The position numbers were made by a program, and so were the translations under genes. Positions 1 through 7,900 of a DNA stretch of 9,101 bases are shown here, piece after piece; position 1 is the stretch's first letter; each line of letters opens with the position of its first letter. Origin of the DNA: Acidobacteriota bacterium (GTDB taxonomy: Bacteria > Acidobacteriota > Vicinamibacteria > Vicinamibacterales > UBA2999). A model generated the notes under the pieces. The model searched no databases, was not told where the DNA came from, and saw nothing but the letters and a program-made list of their open reading frames with translations. The stretch spans positions 1 to 9,101 of the forward strand of contig JABFRY010000079.1 in assembly GCA_013140955.1 (NCBI GenBank), in the 5' to 3' direction.

Positions 1-1
1 T

Positions 2-514
2 GTCTATCGTCTCCCCGCGCCCGGGGGTACCGCGCCAGAACCGCCCTGGCCGGCGACCGTGCCAACCGCGGTGACGGCCCAGCCCATCGACGCCCCGGAG
101 TTTCGCGAGCCCGTCGCGTTCGGCGAGCAGCGCTGCTATGTCGTGCGCACCGTCGCGCTTGCTCCCGACACGACCGAGAGCGAGGCGACTGCTCCCGCCT
201 GCGTGACGCCGCAGGACACGTTTGCGCCCAGTCCGCCGCAGGGGCTCTCTGCCCTGGCCGTGGAGGGCGCCATCAATCTGCTCTGGGAGCCCGGGACGGA
301 GGCCGATTTGGCGGGCTACCTGGTCTTGCGCGGTTCGCCGGGCGATGCCACACTGCAGCGGCTCACACCCCTGCCCATCGCCGAGGCACGCTTCCGGGAC
401 CAGGCGGTCGTGCCCGGTGTCGCCTACGAGTACGCGGTGGTGGCGGTGGACCGGCGACAGCCCTCGGGGAACGTCAGTGGTGAGTCGAACCGGGTGACCG
501 AGACCGCCCGGTGA
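2..514 (+). CDS. fibronectin type III domain protein, 5'-partial (probable secreted protein or lipoprotein)
   Basis: The frame is open from base 2, so the gene begins upstream; an in-frame GTG at 59 is not a credible start because it falls inside a domain. 170 residues are visible. They show the tail of one fibronectin type III-like repeat (about bases 2-190, with the end pattern CYVVRTV and a second Cys 22 residues later) and then one complete repeat (about 221-496). The second repeat has the usual landmarks: a Pro-rich linker, [17 protein letters not shown], a YEYAVVAVD strand and a final SN.V turn. The two cysteines (codons 134-136 and 200-202) could form a disulfide in an exported protein. 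Fn3 repeats are extracellular binding or spacer modules; no catalytic motif is visible and the ligand cannot be guessed. A signal peptide or lipobox would lie outside the window, so export is inferred. It is followed 52 bp later by the transaldolase gene. Confidence 0.8.
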   Translation, partial: VYRLPAPGGTAPEPPWPATVPTAVTAQPIDAPEFREPVAFGEQRCYVVRTVALAPDTTESEATAPACVTPQDTFAPSPPQGLSALAVEGAINLLWEPGTEADLAGYLVLRGSPGDATLQRLTPLPIAEARFRDQAVVPGVAYEYAVVAVDRRQPSGNVSGESNRVTETAR

Positions 515-557
515 CCGCGCACCGGGCCCCGCAGGCCATCAACCTGCCTTCTCTATC

Positions 558-562
558 GGAGG
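558..562 (+). promoter_or_regulatory. ribosome binding site of the transaldolase gene
   Basis: GGAGG lies 4 bases before the ATG at 567. It is the only textbook Shine-Dalgarno sequence directly before a gene in this window and supports that start. The spacing is slightly short but acceptable. Confidence 0.75.
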
Positions 563-566
563 TTTC

Positions 567-1220
567 ATGAAGCTCTTCGTCGACACCGGCAACGTGGCCG
601 AGATCGAACCGCTCGCCAGCCTCGGGGTGCTCGATGGTGTCACCACCAACCCGTCGCTCATGGCCCGTGTCAGTGGCGATCCGCGCGAGACACTGAAGGA
701 GATCTGCCGTATCGTGCAGGGCCCCGTCAGCGCAGAGGTCGTGACCACCGAGGCCGCCGACATGGTCCGCGAGGGCCGCGAACTCGCCGCCATCGACGAG
801 CACATCGTCGTCAAGGTCCCGTTCACCAAGGACGGCGTCCGGGCGTGCCGGACCCTGGCCGACGAAGGCATCCGCGTCAACGTGACGCTGATCTTCTCCG
901 CGACCCAGGCCTGGCTGGCGGCGAAGGCCGGCGCGGCCTACGTGAGCCCCTTCGTCGGTCGCCTCGACGACATCGGCGCCACGGGCATGCAGCTCATCCG
1001 GGAGATCGTCGACATCTTCGACAACTTCGAGTTCGGGACCGAGGTGCTCGTGGCGAGCGTTCGCCATCCGATCCACATCGTGGAAGCGGCGCGGATGGGA
1101 GCCGATGTGGTCACCGTGCCCCCCGCGGTGATCGAGCAGTGCTTCAAGCATCCGCTCACCGACATCGGCCTCGAGCGCTTCCTCAAGGACTGGGAGAAGG
1201 CTCAGGCCGCTCGCGCCTGA
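567..1220 (+). CDS. tal: transaldolase, small TalC/FSA-type (217 aa)
   Basis: A cytosolic class I aldolase-fold enzyme of the non-oxidative pentose phosphate pathway. It would move a dihydroxyacetone unit between sedoheptulose-7-phosphate and glyceraldehyde-3-phosphate, giving erythrose-4-phosphate and fructose-6-phosphate. The length (217 aa) matches the short TalC/MipB/FSA subfamily. Visible landmarks are MKLFVDTGN at the N-terminus, GVTTNPSL (residues 24-31), the VKVP segment with the Schiff-base lysine K83, and the [11 protein letters not shown] segment (125-135). Fructose-6-phosphate aldolase (FSA) is the alternative call. E. coli FSA has Gln in the VSAQV position and Tyr in the APYV position, whereas this protein has Glu (E57) and Phe (F129), as in true transaldolases, so I prefer transaldolase. 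The ATG is set by the GGAGG at 558-562 and by family length. The carboxylase beta gene follows after 14 bp, suggesting co-transcription, although no shared pathway is obvious. Confidence 0.92.
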   Translation: MKLFVDTGNVAEIEPLASLGVLDGVTTNPSLMARVSGDPRETLKEICRIVQGPVSAEVVTTEAADMVREGRELAAIDEHIVVKVPFTKDGVRACRTLADEGIRVNVTLIFSATQAWLAAKAGAAYVSPFVGRLDDIGATGMQLIREIVDIFDNFEFGTEVLVASVRHPIHIVEAARMGADVVTVPPAVIEQCFKHPLTDIGLERFLKDWEKAQAARA

Positions 1221-1234
1221 CGCCGCTCCATTCC

Positions 1235-2779
1235 ATGCCCGACCAGGACGCCTTCCTCGCCGACCTGCAGCGGCGCGCGGAGCGTGGCGGCGGCGAGGAG
1301 CGCCTGCGGCGGCAGCGCGAGGCCGGCAAGCTCACGGCGCGCGAGCGCATCGATCTGCTGTTCGATCCCGGCACGTTCGAGGAGATCGACAAGCTGGTCA
1401 CCCACCGGTGCCGCGACTTCGGCATGGACGCCCAGCTGGTGCCCGGTGACGGCGTGGTGGGGGGGCGCGGCCGCGTGGATGGGCGCCTGGTCTATGCCTT
1501 CGCCCAGGACTTCACGGTGTTCGGCGGATCGCTCTCCGAGACCAACGCCGCCAAGATCGTCAAGCTGATGGACCTGGCCGTCACGGTTGGGGCGCCCATC
1601 ATCGGCCTGAACGACTCGGGTGGGGCGCGCATCCAGGAAGGTGTGCTGTCGCTCGGTGGCTATGCCGACATCTTCCTGCGCAACACCCTGGCGTCCGGCG
1701 TCGTGCCGCAGGTGTCGGCGGTGATGGGGCCGTGCGCCGGCGGGGCCGTCTACTCGCCGGCCATCACCGACTTCACGATCATGGTGAAGGGCACGAGCCA
1801 CATGTTCGTGACGGGCCCCGACGTCGTACGCACCGTGACCCATGAGGACGTCTCCAAGGAGGCCCTCGGCGGCGCGATGACCCACAACGAGGTCAGCGGC
1901 GTCGCGCACTTCGCGGTGGACGACGACGCGGCGTGCATCCGGCTCATTCGCGAGCTGCTGGCGCTGCTGCCCTCGAACAACGTCGACGATCCGCCCCGGG
2001 TGACGGCCACCGACCCCGTGGACCGGGTGGACGAGGCGCTCGACACCCTGATCCCTGCCGCGCCCAGCCAGGCGTACGACATGCTCGACGTCATCCGCGC
2101 CGTCGTGGACGATGGCTACTTCCTCGAGGTGCACCAGCACTTCGCGCGGAACCTCCTGGTGGGCCTGGCCAGACTCGGGGGCTGGCCAGTGGGGATCGTC
2201 GCGAACCAGCCCGCCCACCTGGCCGGCACGCTCGACATCGACGCGTCCATCAAGGGGGCGCGGTTCGTGCGCTTCTGCGACGCGTTCAACGTGCCGCTGG
2301 TGACCTTCGAGGACGTGCCCGGCTTCCTGCCAGGCACGATGCAGGAGTTTGGCGGGATCATCCGGCACGGCGCCAAGCTGCTCTACGCGTATGCTGAAGC
2401 GACGGTGCCGAAGCTCACCGTCATCACCCGCAAGGCCTACGGCGGCGCCTACTGCGTGATGTCGAGCAAGCACCTGCGGACCGACGTGAATTTCGCGTGG
2501 CCGACAGCGGAAATCGCCGTGATGGGCGCCGAGGGCGCGGTCAACCTGCTGTACCGGCGCGAGTTCGAGACGGCCGCCGATGTCGAGGCCGCGCGCGCCG
2601 CGCGTGTGGCCGAGTACCGCGAGAAGTTCGCCAACCCGTACGTGGCGGCGCGTCACGGTTTCGTGGACGAAGTGATCCGTCCGCGCGACACGCGCCCCCG
2701 GCTGGTGGCCGCCCTCCACGGCCTGGACGGCAAGCGGCAGCGCAACCCGCCGCGCAAGCACGGCAACATTCCGCTCTGA
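1235..2779 (+). CDS. pccB: acyl-CoA carboxylase carboxyltransferase (beta) subunit, propionyl-CoA carboxylase type
   Basis: This is the carboxyltransferase half of a biotin-dependent carboxylase. It passes the carboxyl group from carboxybiotin to an acyl-CoA, most likely propionyl-CoA to give methylmalonyl-CoA. The 514 residues are normal for the family. The N-domain has [12 protein letters not shown] (31-42), the [11 protein letters not shown] segment (126-136) and a first oxyanion-hole region, [12 protein letters not shown] (164-175). The C-domain has [11 protein letters not shown] (324-334), [13 protein letters not shown] (340-352), DVPGFLPGT (360-368) and a second oxyanion-hole region, AYGGAYCVM (401-409). 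The C-terminus KHGNIPL is characteristic of PccB-like chains. Overall similarity is to propionyl- rather than methylcrotonyl-CoA carboxylase, but substrate range cannot be fixed from sequence alone. I chose the ATG at 1235: the frame is open further upstream, but that part overlaps the transaldolase gene and is not family-like. There is no Shine-Dalgarno sequence before 1235, so translation may be coupled to the gene ending 14 bp earlier. The biotin carboxylase and carrier genes follow. Confidence 0.93.
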   Translation: MPDQDAFLADLQRRAERGGGEERLRRQREAGKLTARERIDLLFDPGTFEEIDKLVTHRCRDFGMDAQLVPGDGVVGGRGRVDGRLVYAFAQDFTVFGGSLSETNAAKIVKLMDLAVTVGAPIIGLNDSGGARIQEGVLSLGGYADIFLRNTLASGVVPQVSAVMGPCAGGAVYSPAITDFTIMVKGTSHMFVTGPDVVRTVTHEDVSKEALGGAMTHNEVSGVAHFAVDDDAACIRLIRELLALLPSNNVDDPPRVTATDPVDRVDEALDTLIPAAPSQAYDMLDVIRAVVDDGYFLEVHQHFARNLLVGLARLGGWPVGIVANQPAHLAGTLDIDASIKGARFVRFCDAFNVPLVTFEDVPGFLPGTMQEFGGIIRHGAKLLYAYAEATVPKLTVITRKAYGGAYCVMSSKHLRTDVNFAWPTAEIAVMGAEGAVNLLYRREFETAADVEAARAARVAEYREKFANPYVAARHGFVDEVIRPRDTRPRLVAALHGLDGKRQRNPPRKHGNIPL

Positions 2780-2814
2780 CCGCGCCCGCCGCGTCGCGGG
2801 CCGCGCGGCGGTCA
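2777..2814 (+). other. two-part inverted repeat (RNA stem-loop) across the pccB stop codon
   Basis: TGACCGC (2777-2783, including the pccB stop) is the exact reverse complement of GCGGTCA (2808-2814). Nested inside, GCCCGC (2784-2789) pairs with GCGGGC (2796-2801) around a 6-base loop, leaving a 6-base bulge at 2802-2807. The transcript could form 13 GC-rich pairs. No T-tract follows, so it is not a standard intrinsic terminator. It could protect the pccB end of the mRNA or reduce readthrough into accC. GC-rich DNA forms such repeats by chance more often than AT-rich DNA, but two nested perfect stems in a 96-bp gap are suggestive. Confidence 0.5.
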
Positions 2815-2816
2815 GG

Positions 2817-2825
2817 TGCTAGAAT
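2817..2825 (+). promoter_or_regulatory. possible extended -10 promoter for the biotin carboxylase gene
   Basis: TGCTAGAAT matches the extended -10 consensus (TG, one base, TATAAT) with a single mismatch, and sits in one of the few AT-richer spots of the window. I see no good -35 hexamer 16-18 bp upstream, where the sequence belongs to the inverted repeat; extended -10 promoters can act without one. Transcription would start near 2832, giving a leader of about 44 bases before the GTG at 2876. An internal promoter would let accC, the carrier and tamB be expressed independently of pccB. Confidence 0.4.
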
Positions 2826-2875
2826 TGGCCCGCGTTGCCTGCGATCCGGCACCGGCCCCTCAGCCAGACGACTGC

Positions 2876-4411
2876 GTGAAGACAATCCTCATCGCCAACC
2901 GCGGCGAGATTGCCGTGCGGATCATCCGGGCGTGTCGGGATCTGGGGCTCGGGACCGTGGCCGTGTACTCCGAGTGCGACCGCGCCGCCCTCCATGTCCG
3001 GATGGCGGATCGGGCCTGCCCGATTGGCGGCAACAGTCCCGCCGAGAGCTACCTGCACATCGAGCGCCTGGTGGCGGCGGCCCTCGGTGCCGGCGCCGAC
3101 GCCGTGCATCCCGGATACGGGTTCCTCTCGGAGCAGGCGGCCTTCGCCCGGGCGTGTCGCGACGCGGGTCTGGGCTTCGTGGGGCCTTCTCCTGAGGCCA
3201 TTGGCCTGATGGGCGACAAGGTGGCCGCGCGTCGCATCGCGGCCGCCGCCGGCGTGCCCGTCGTGCCCGGCCTCGACGCGCCGTTGTCCCCGGATGCCTC
3301 CGAAGAGGCCGTGGTCGCCGCCGGCGCCACTGTTGGATACCCCCTGCTGGTGAAGGCCGTGGCTGGCGGAGGCGGGAAGGGCATGCGGGTGGCCGGCCTG
3401 CCGGACGACCTGCTGCCTGCGATCCGTCTGGCGCGTTCGGAGGCGACGACGGCCTTCGGCGACGGCACGATCTATCTGGAACGCCGCCTCGTGCGTCCCC
3501 GGCACATCGAGGTCCAGGTGCTGGCGGACGCTCACGGCACCGTCGTCCCGTTCGTCGAGCGCGAGTGCTCGGTCCAGCGGCGGCATCAGAAGGTGATCGA
3601 GGAGACGCCGTCTCCGGTCGTCGGCACCTCCGTGCGGCGCCGGATGGCGGAGGCGGCCGTGGCGGTGGCGAAGGCCGTCGGGTACGTGAACGCGGGGACG
3701 GTCGAGTTCCTCCTCGACGGCGAGGAGCACTTCTACTTCCTCGAGATGAACACGCGCCTGCAGGTCGAGCACCCGATCACCGAGCTCGTCACGGGCGTCG
3801 ACCTCGTCGCGTGGCAGCTGCGCATTGCCGCCGGAGAGCCGCTCCGCCTCGCGCCCGAGGCCCTGCTGACGCCCAGGGGCCACGCGATCGAGTGCCGGGT
3901 GTATGCCGAGGATCCGGATGCCGGATTCCTGCCCTCACCCGGACGCATCAGTGCTCTGCGGACGCCGGAAGGACCGGGGATCAGGCTCGACAGCGGCGTC
4001 GCCGTGGGCAGCGACGTCCCGCTCCACTACGATCCGCTCCTGGCGAAGCTCAGCGTCTGGGGCGAGGACCGCGACCAGGCCATTGCGCGGTTGCGCCGAG
4101 CGCTCGACGAGTTCGAGGTCATCGGCGTGAGCACGACACTGCCGTTCTTCCGCTGGATGCTCCGTCAGCCCGTCTTCGACTCCGCGGCGTACCACACGGC
4201 GTACCTCGACGAGGTGCTGGCCTCGCGCAATGGCGAGCCCTTCTGGCCTGCCGGGCCGGGCGCCGGGGATGTGGCGGCCATCGCGGCGGCCCTGCGGTTG
4301 GCGGGCGCCGCGCGTGCTACGGTTGAGGGGGACGGCAAACCGGAGACGCCGCCCCAGGGCCGTGGGCCGGGCTGGCGATACGCCGCACGCATCGAAGGGC
4401 TCCGCTCGTGA
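2876..4411 (+). CDS. accC: biotin carboxylase subunit of an acyl-CoA carboxylase
   Basis: Carboxylates the biotin on the carrier subunit using ATP and bicarbonate, in the cytosol. The 511 residues hold the biotin carboxylase N-domain (about 1-110, starting KTILIANRGEIAVRII), an ATP-grasp domain (about 114-320) and the C-domain (about 335-445). Visible sites are K115 and K160, the glycine-rich loop GGGGKGM (164-170), H210, the QRRHQK segment (235-240), and EMNTRLQVEHP (290-300). The last carries the metal-binding E290 and N292, catalytic R294 and E298, corresponding to E. coli AccC E288, N290, R292 and E296. C-domain R341 is also present. About 60 residues past the core resemble the linker that in fused alpha chains leads to the BT (biotin carboxylase-carboxyltransferase-mediating) domain. 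I chose the GTG at 2876 because the family starts a few residues before ANRGEIA; the GTG at 2816 would add 20 unfamiliar residues and overlaps the promoter-like site. No clear Shine-Dalgarno sequence is visible. The stop overlaps the carrier ATG by one base, so the pair is probably translationally coupled. Confidence 0.94.
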   Translation: MKTILIANRGEIAVRIIRACRDLGLGTVAVYSECDRAALHVRMADRACPIGGNSPAESYLHIERLVAAALGAGADAVHPGYGFLSEQAAFARACRDAGLGFVGPSPEAIGLMGDKVAARRIAAAAGVPVVPGLDAPLSPDASEEAVVAAGATVGYPLLVKAVAGGGGKGMRVAGLPDDLLPAIRLARSEATTAFGDGTIYLERRLVRPRHIEVQVLADAHGTVVPFVERECSVQRRHQKVIEETPSPVVGTSVRRRMAEAAVAVAKAVGYVNAGTVEFLLDGEEHFYFLEMNTRLQVEHPITELVTGVDLVAWQLRIAAGEPLRLAPEALLTPRGHAIECRVYAEDPDAGFLPSPGRISALRTPEGPGIRLDSGVAVGSDVPLHYDPLLAKLSVWGEDRDQAIARLRRALDEFEVIGVSTTLPFFRWMLRQPVFDSAAYHTAYLDEVLASRNGEPFWPAGPGAGDVAAIAAALRLAGAARATVEGDGKPETPPQGRGPGWRYAARIEGLRS

Positions 4412-4959
4412 TGTTCTCCATCGAGGTCAACGGCCGCGCGCGGCACGTGGAAGTGATCCGGGAGCCGCAGCGCCTGACCGTGATGCTCGATGGCGAGCGC
4501 TTTGCTGTGGACCTCCGCCGGACCCACGACGGCTGGTCGTTGCTGCTCGGCGGCCTGCCGGCAGAGTCGGAGGCGCATCCGGCGGCCGGTCGCAGCCACC
4601 TCGTGTCGTTCGCCGGCGAGTTTCCAGGAATCGGCCTGGTCCGTGTGGACGGGCAGCCGGTCGGGGTCGTTTCCGGACCTGTCCGCCACGGAAGCCCGGG
4701 CGCGCTTTCGGCGCGCGCCGATAGCGGGTCGGGTGCTGCCCTGGAGGCCCTCACGGTGAGGGCGCCGATGCCGGGCCGTGTGGCCCGCGTGCTCGTGACG
4801 GCAGGGGAGCACGTGCGGGCGCGCCAGGGACTCGTGGTCGTGGAAGCGATGAAGATGGAGAACGAACTGCGGGCGCCGCGCGAGGGTGTCGTGCGCGAGG
4901 TGCTCGTGCAGGCCGGCGCGTCGGTCGACGCCAGGGCGCCCCTCGTCGTAATGGACTGA
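4411..4959 (+). CDS. biotin carboxyl carrier subunit with N-terminal BT-like domain
   Basis: Carries the covalently bound biotin that shuttles between the biotin carboxylase and carboxyltransferase subunits. The C-terminal 70 or so residues (about 113-182) form a biotinyl domain: VRAPMPGRV, then VVEAMKMENEL with the biotinylated lysine K148, then a mirrored half ending APLVVMD. Residues 1-85 (FSIEVNGR, LTVMLDGERFAVDL, GWSLLLGG) look beta-rich and resemble the BT domain that tethers the carrier to the biotin carboxylase in fused propionyl- or methylcrotonyl-CoA carboxylase alpha chains. Residues 86-112 are a Gly/Ser/Ala-rich linker. So this is not the short AccB of bacterial acetyl-CoA carboxylase but the back half of a split alpha chain. 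The ATG at 4411 overlaps the upstream stop (TGATG); a GTG one codon earlier (4408) is an equally possible start and is better spaced from AAGGG at 4395-4399. Confidence 0.9.
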   Translation: MFSIEVNGRARHVEVIREPQRLTVMLDGERFAVDLRRTHDGWSLLLGGLPAESEAHPAAGRSHLVSFAGEFPGIGLVRVDGQPVGVVSGPVRHGSPGALSARADSGSGAALEALTVRAPMPGRVARVLVTAGEHVRARQGLVVVEAMKMENELRAPREGVVREVLVQAGASVDARAPLVVMD

Positions 4960-4992
4960 ACCTGCGGACGGAGCGAAACGAGTCACCATTCA

Positions 4993-7900
4993 GTGAAGAA
5001 GATCCTCAGCCACCCGATCACGCGAGGCACCCGCCGTGCAATCCGCACGGCCATGATGACGTGCGCGATCCTGCTGGCGGTGGCATTCGTCACCTCGCTG
5101 ACCGTGGACCTCGGGCCTGTGCTGCGTGCCCAGGCCGAGTCGGCCGGCTCACGGTTCATCGAGCGCCCGATGCGGATCGGCCGCCTGTCCATCCATCTGT
5201 TCCGGGGCCGGTTCGTGGTCGAGGATCTCGTCATCGAAGGGCTCGAGCCCGACGCCCGTCCGTTCCTCGTGGCGCGCCGCATCGACGTCTCCATGCCCTG
5301 GAGCACGCTCGTGAACCGCCGGATCGTCTTCGACGCGATCGAGATGGTCGACTGGCGGATGTTCGTGGAGATGCGTCCCGACGGCCAGCACAACTTCCCG
5401 CGCTTCACCCGCGGCGGCGCCCCCAGGGGCCAGAGCGCGTGGACGACCACGCTGTCCTACATCCGCGCCTCGCGGGGCGAGTTCACCTACGAGGACTACG
5501 GCACGCCCTGGAGCACCGTGGCCCGAAACCTCGAGGTGACGGTGACGCGCCCCACCTCCGAGTACCGTGGCCAGGCGAGCTTCTCCGATGGGACGGTGCG
5601 TATCCAGGGCTACGAACCGATGCGGGCCGACATGCAGACCGCGTTCCGGATCGTGGATGGGCAGATCCTCCTGCAGCGCATCGATCTCGACACCGACGGC
5701 GCCCGCTCGGTGCTCACCGGCGAAGTGGACATGAACCGCTGGCCCGAGCAGACGTATCACGTGCAGTCCCGCATCGACTTCCCGCGGATGCGCGAGATCT
5801 TCTTCGCCCGCGACGCCTTCTCGCTCTTCGGCACGGGCGACTTCACCGGCACCTTTCATCTCTTCAAGGAGACGATCGGGGACCGGACCCGCACGGGCCG
5901 TGAACTGACGGGCACGTTCCGCTCCGCGATGGCCGGCGTCAACGCGTACCGGTTCGGCAACCTGCGCGGTGCGGTCCGGTGGGTCCCCGAGTTCATGGAG
6001 GTGACGGGGGCGAAGGCGACCTTCTTCGACGGCGACGCCGGCTTCAGCTTCCGTATGGCGCCGCTCGGCGATCCCGACGTGGGCGCCACCGCCAGCTTCG
6101 ACGCGGAGTACACCAACGTCGATCTCCGGGCGCTCACCGCGTTCCACGAGCTCGAAGGCATCCGCCTCGACGGGCGGGCCTCGGGACGGAACCTGATCGA
6201 GTGGCCGCTCGGCGACTTCTCCGGCCACCGCGGCGAGGGCACGATGGAGGTGGAGCCTCCGCCTGGCGTCACCCTGATGACCCGCAGCATGCCGCAGGAG
6301 TCGATCGACCGCGAGGCGCGGCTCGGGGAGGTCTGGGGACCGTTCAGCAACCACACGCCGACCGAGCCGGTCGCCGTGGGAGGCCATCTCGCCTACCGCT
6401 TCGATCCGGAGTGGCTGGACCTCGGGCCGAGCCGGGTGGCCACCACCGAGACCTACATCGAGTTCGAGGGGCGCACGGCGTACGGCGAACAGTCCCGCCT
6501 GCCCTTCCACGTGACCAGCGCCGACTGGCAGGAGAGCGACCGGCTGCTCGCCGGCCTGATGACCGCCTTCGGCGCCCGGACGAACGCCGTCGAAGTGGGT
6601 GGCCACGGCACGTTCGACGGCGTGATGCTCAACAGCTTCACGGCGCCCCGCATCGAGGGCCTCTTCACCGGCGACGCCATGAAGGCGTGGGATGTCACCT
6701 GGGGCGCGATCTCGGGCTCGGCGGTCATCGAGAACGGCTATGTGGACGTGAACGACGTCACCATCGCCCAGGCGGGCGGCTCGATGACCGTGGGCGGGCG
6801 CTTCGCCGCCGGCTACCCGCGCCGAGATGGGGGCGACGAGATCGATGCGATCGTGCAGGTCGAGCGGTGGCCGCTCGCCGACTTGCGGCACGCCTTCCAG
6901 CTCGATGACTACCCGGTCGAGGGGCGCCTGTCGGGCGAGTACCACCTCTTCGGGCGGTACGAGACGCCGTTCGGGTTCGGCTCGATGCGGATCGACGAGG
7001 GCCGGGCCTACGAAGAGCCCTTCGAGACCGCTTCCGCGTCGCTCCGGTTCGAGGGCCCTGGCGTGCGTCTCGACGGGATCGACATCCGCAAGGGCGCCGG
7101 CGGTGCCACCGGCGCCGCGTTCGTCGGCTGGGATGGCACCTACTCGTTCGAGATCGGCGCCAGTCGCCTGCCCGTGGACAGCCTGTCGCTGCTCCAGACC
7201 GCTGGCGTGCCGCTCAGCGGCGTGCTCGACTTCACGGCCGGCGGCAGCGGGACCTTCGACCTGCCCCGGTACAGCGTGCGCGGCACCCTGAGCGACCTGT
7301 TCCTGGGCGACGAGGGTGTCGGCCAGATCGTGGGCGAACTCGGCATCGACGGCGACCTGATGACGGTGCGCATCGAAGCGGCCTCGCCCCGGCTGGCGGT
7401 GTCGGGCACCGGCCGCATCTCGCTGACGCCCGAGATGGACGCCGAGCTGTCGCTGAGCGTATCGGACACGTCGCTCGATCCGTACCTGCGGGCGTTCGAG
7501 CCGCGCCTGTCCCCGTACACCACCGCCGTGGCCAGCGGGACGGTACGCGTCGTTGGCGAGCTGGCCAACATCGAGCACCTGCTCGTGGACGCCACGGTCG
7601 ACCGCCTCGACCTGGGCCTGCTCGACTACCGGCTGCGGAACGAGGCGCCGATCCGCGTCGCGCTGGATCAGAACATCGTGCGACTGCTCGACGTCCGCCT
7701 GGTGGGCGAGGACACCGAACTCGACCTGTCCGGCCAGGTCGAACTCGACGGGCAGCGCCTGGCCCTCAGGGCCGAGGGCTCCGCCAACCTGGGCATCCTG
7801 CAGGGTTTCGTCCCCGATATCCGCAGCTCCGGGCGCGCCTCGCTCGAGGCGACCTTCGACGGCACCGTCGCCGTGCCCGTCGTCAACGGTTCGATGACGG

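Noticed and set aside
845..1234. Upstream extension of the pccB frame into the transaldolase gene
   Set aside because: The extension translates to Arg/Gly-rich nonsense overlapping a well supported gene; family homology begins after the ATG at 1235.
1459..1465. Run of seven G in pccB, a possible slippage or phase-variation tract
   Set aside because: The frame is intact and the Val-Gly-Gly-Arg it encodes fits the family. A single 7-base tract in a housekeeping enzyme is not evidence of phase variation.
1202..2761. 519-codon open frame on the - strand opposite pccB
   Set aside because: Same GC-driven shadow effect; the + strand encodes an unmistakable carboxyltransferase with all motifs in order.
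2819..3883. 354-codon open frame on the - strand opposite accC
   Set aside because: Low-complexity His/Arg/Gly-rich product, and the biotin carboxylase on the + strand explains the region fully.
4960..4992. Possible terminator or promoter between the carrier gene and tamB
   Set aside because: No hairpin, T-tract or -10/-35 pair is visible in these 33 bases.
7093..7116. Perfect 8-bp inverted repeat (GGCGCCGG / CCGGCGCC) with an 8-base spacer inside the tamB-like gene
   Set aside because: It encodes a Gly/Ala-rich turn; such repeats arise readily from GC-rich Gly/Ala codons, and no neighbouring regulatory context exists.
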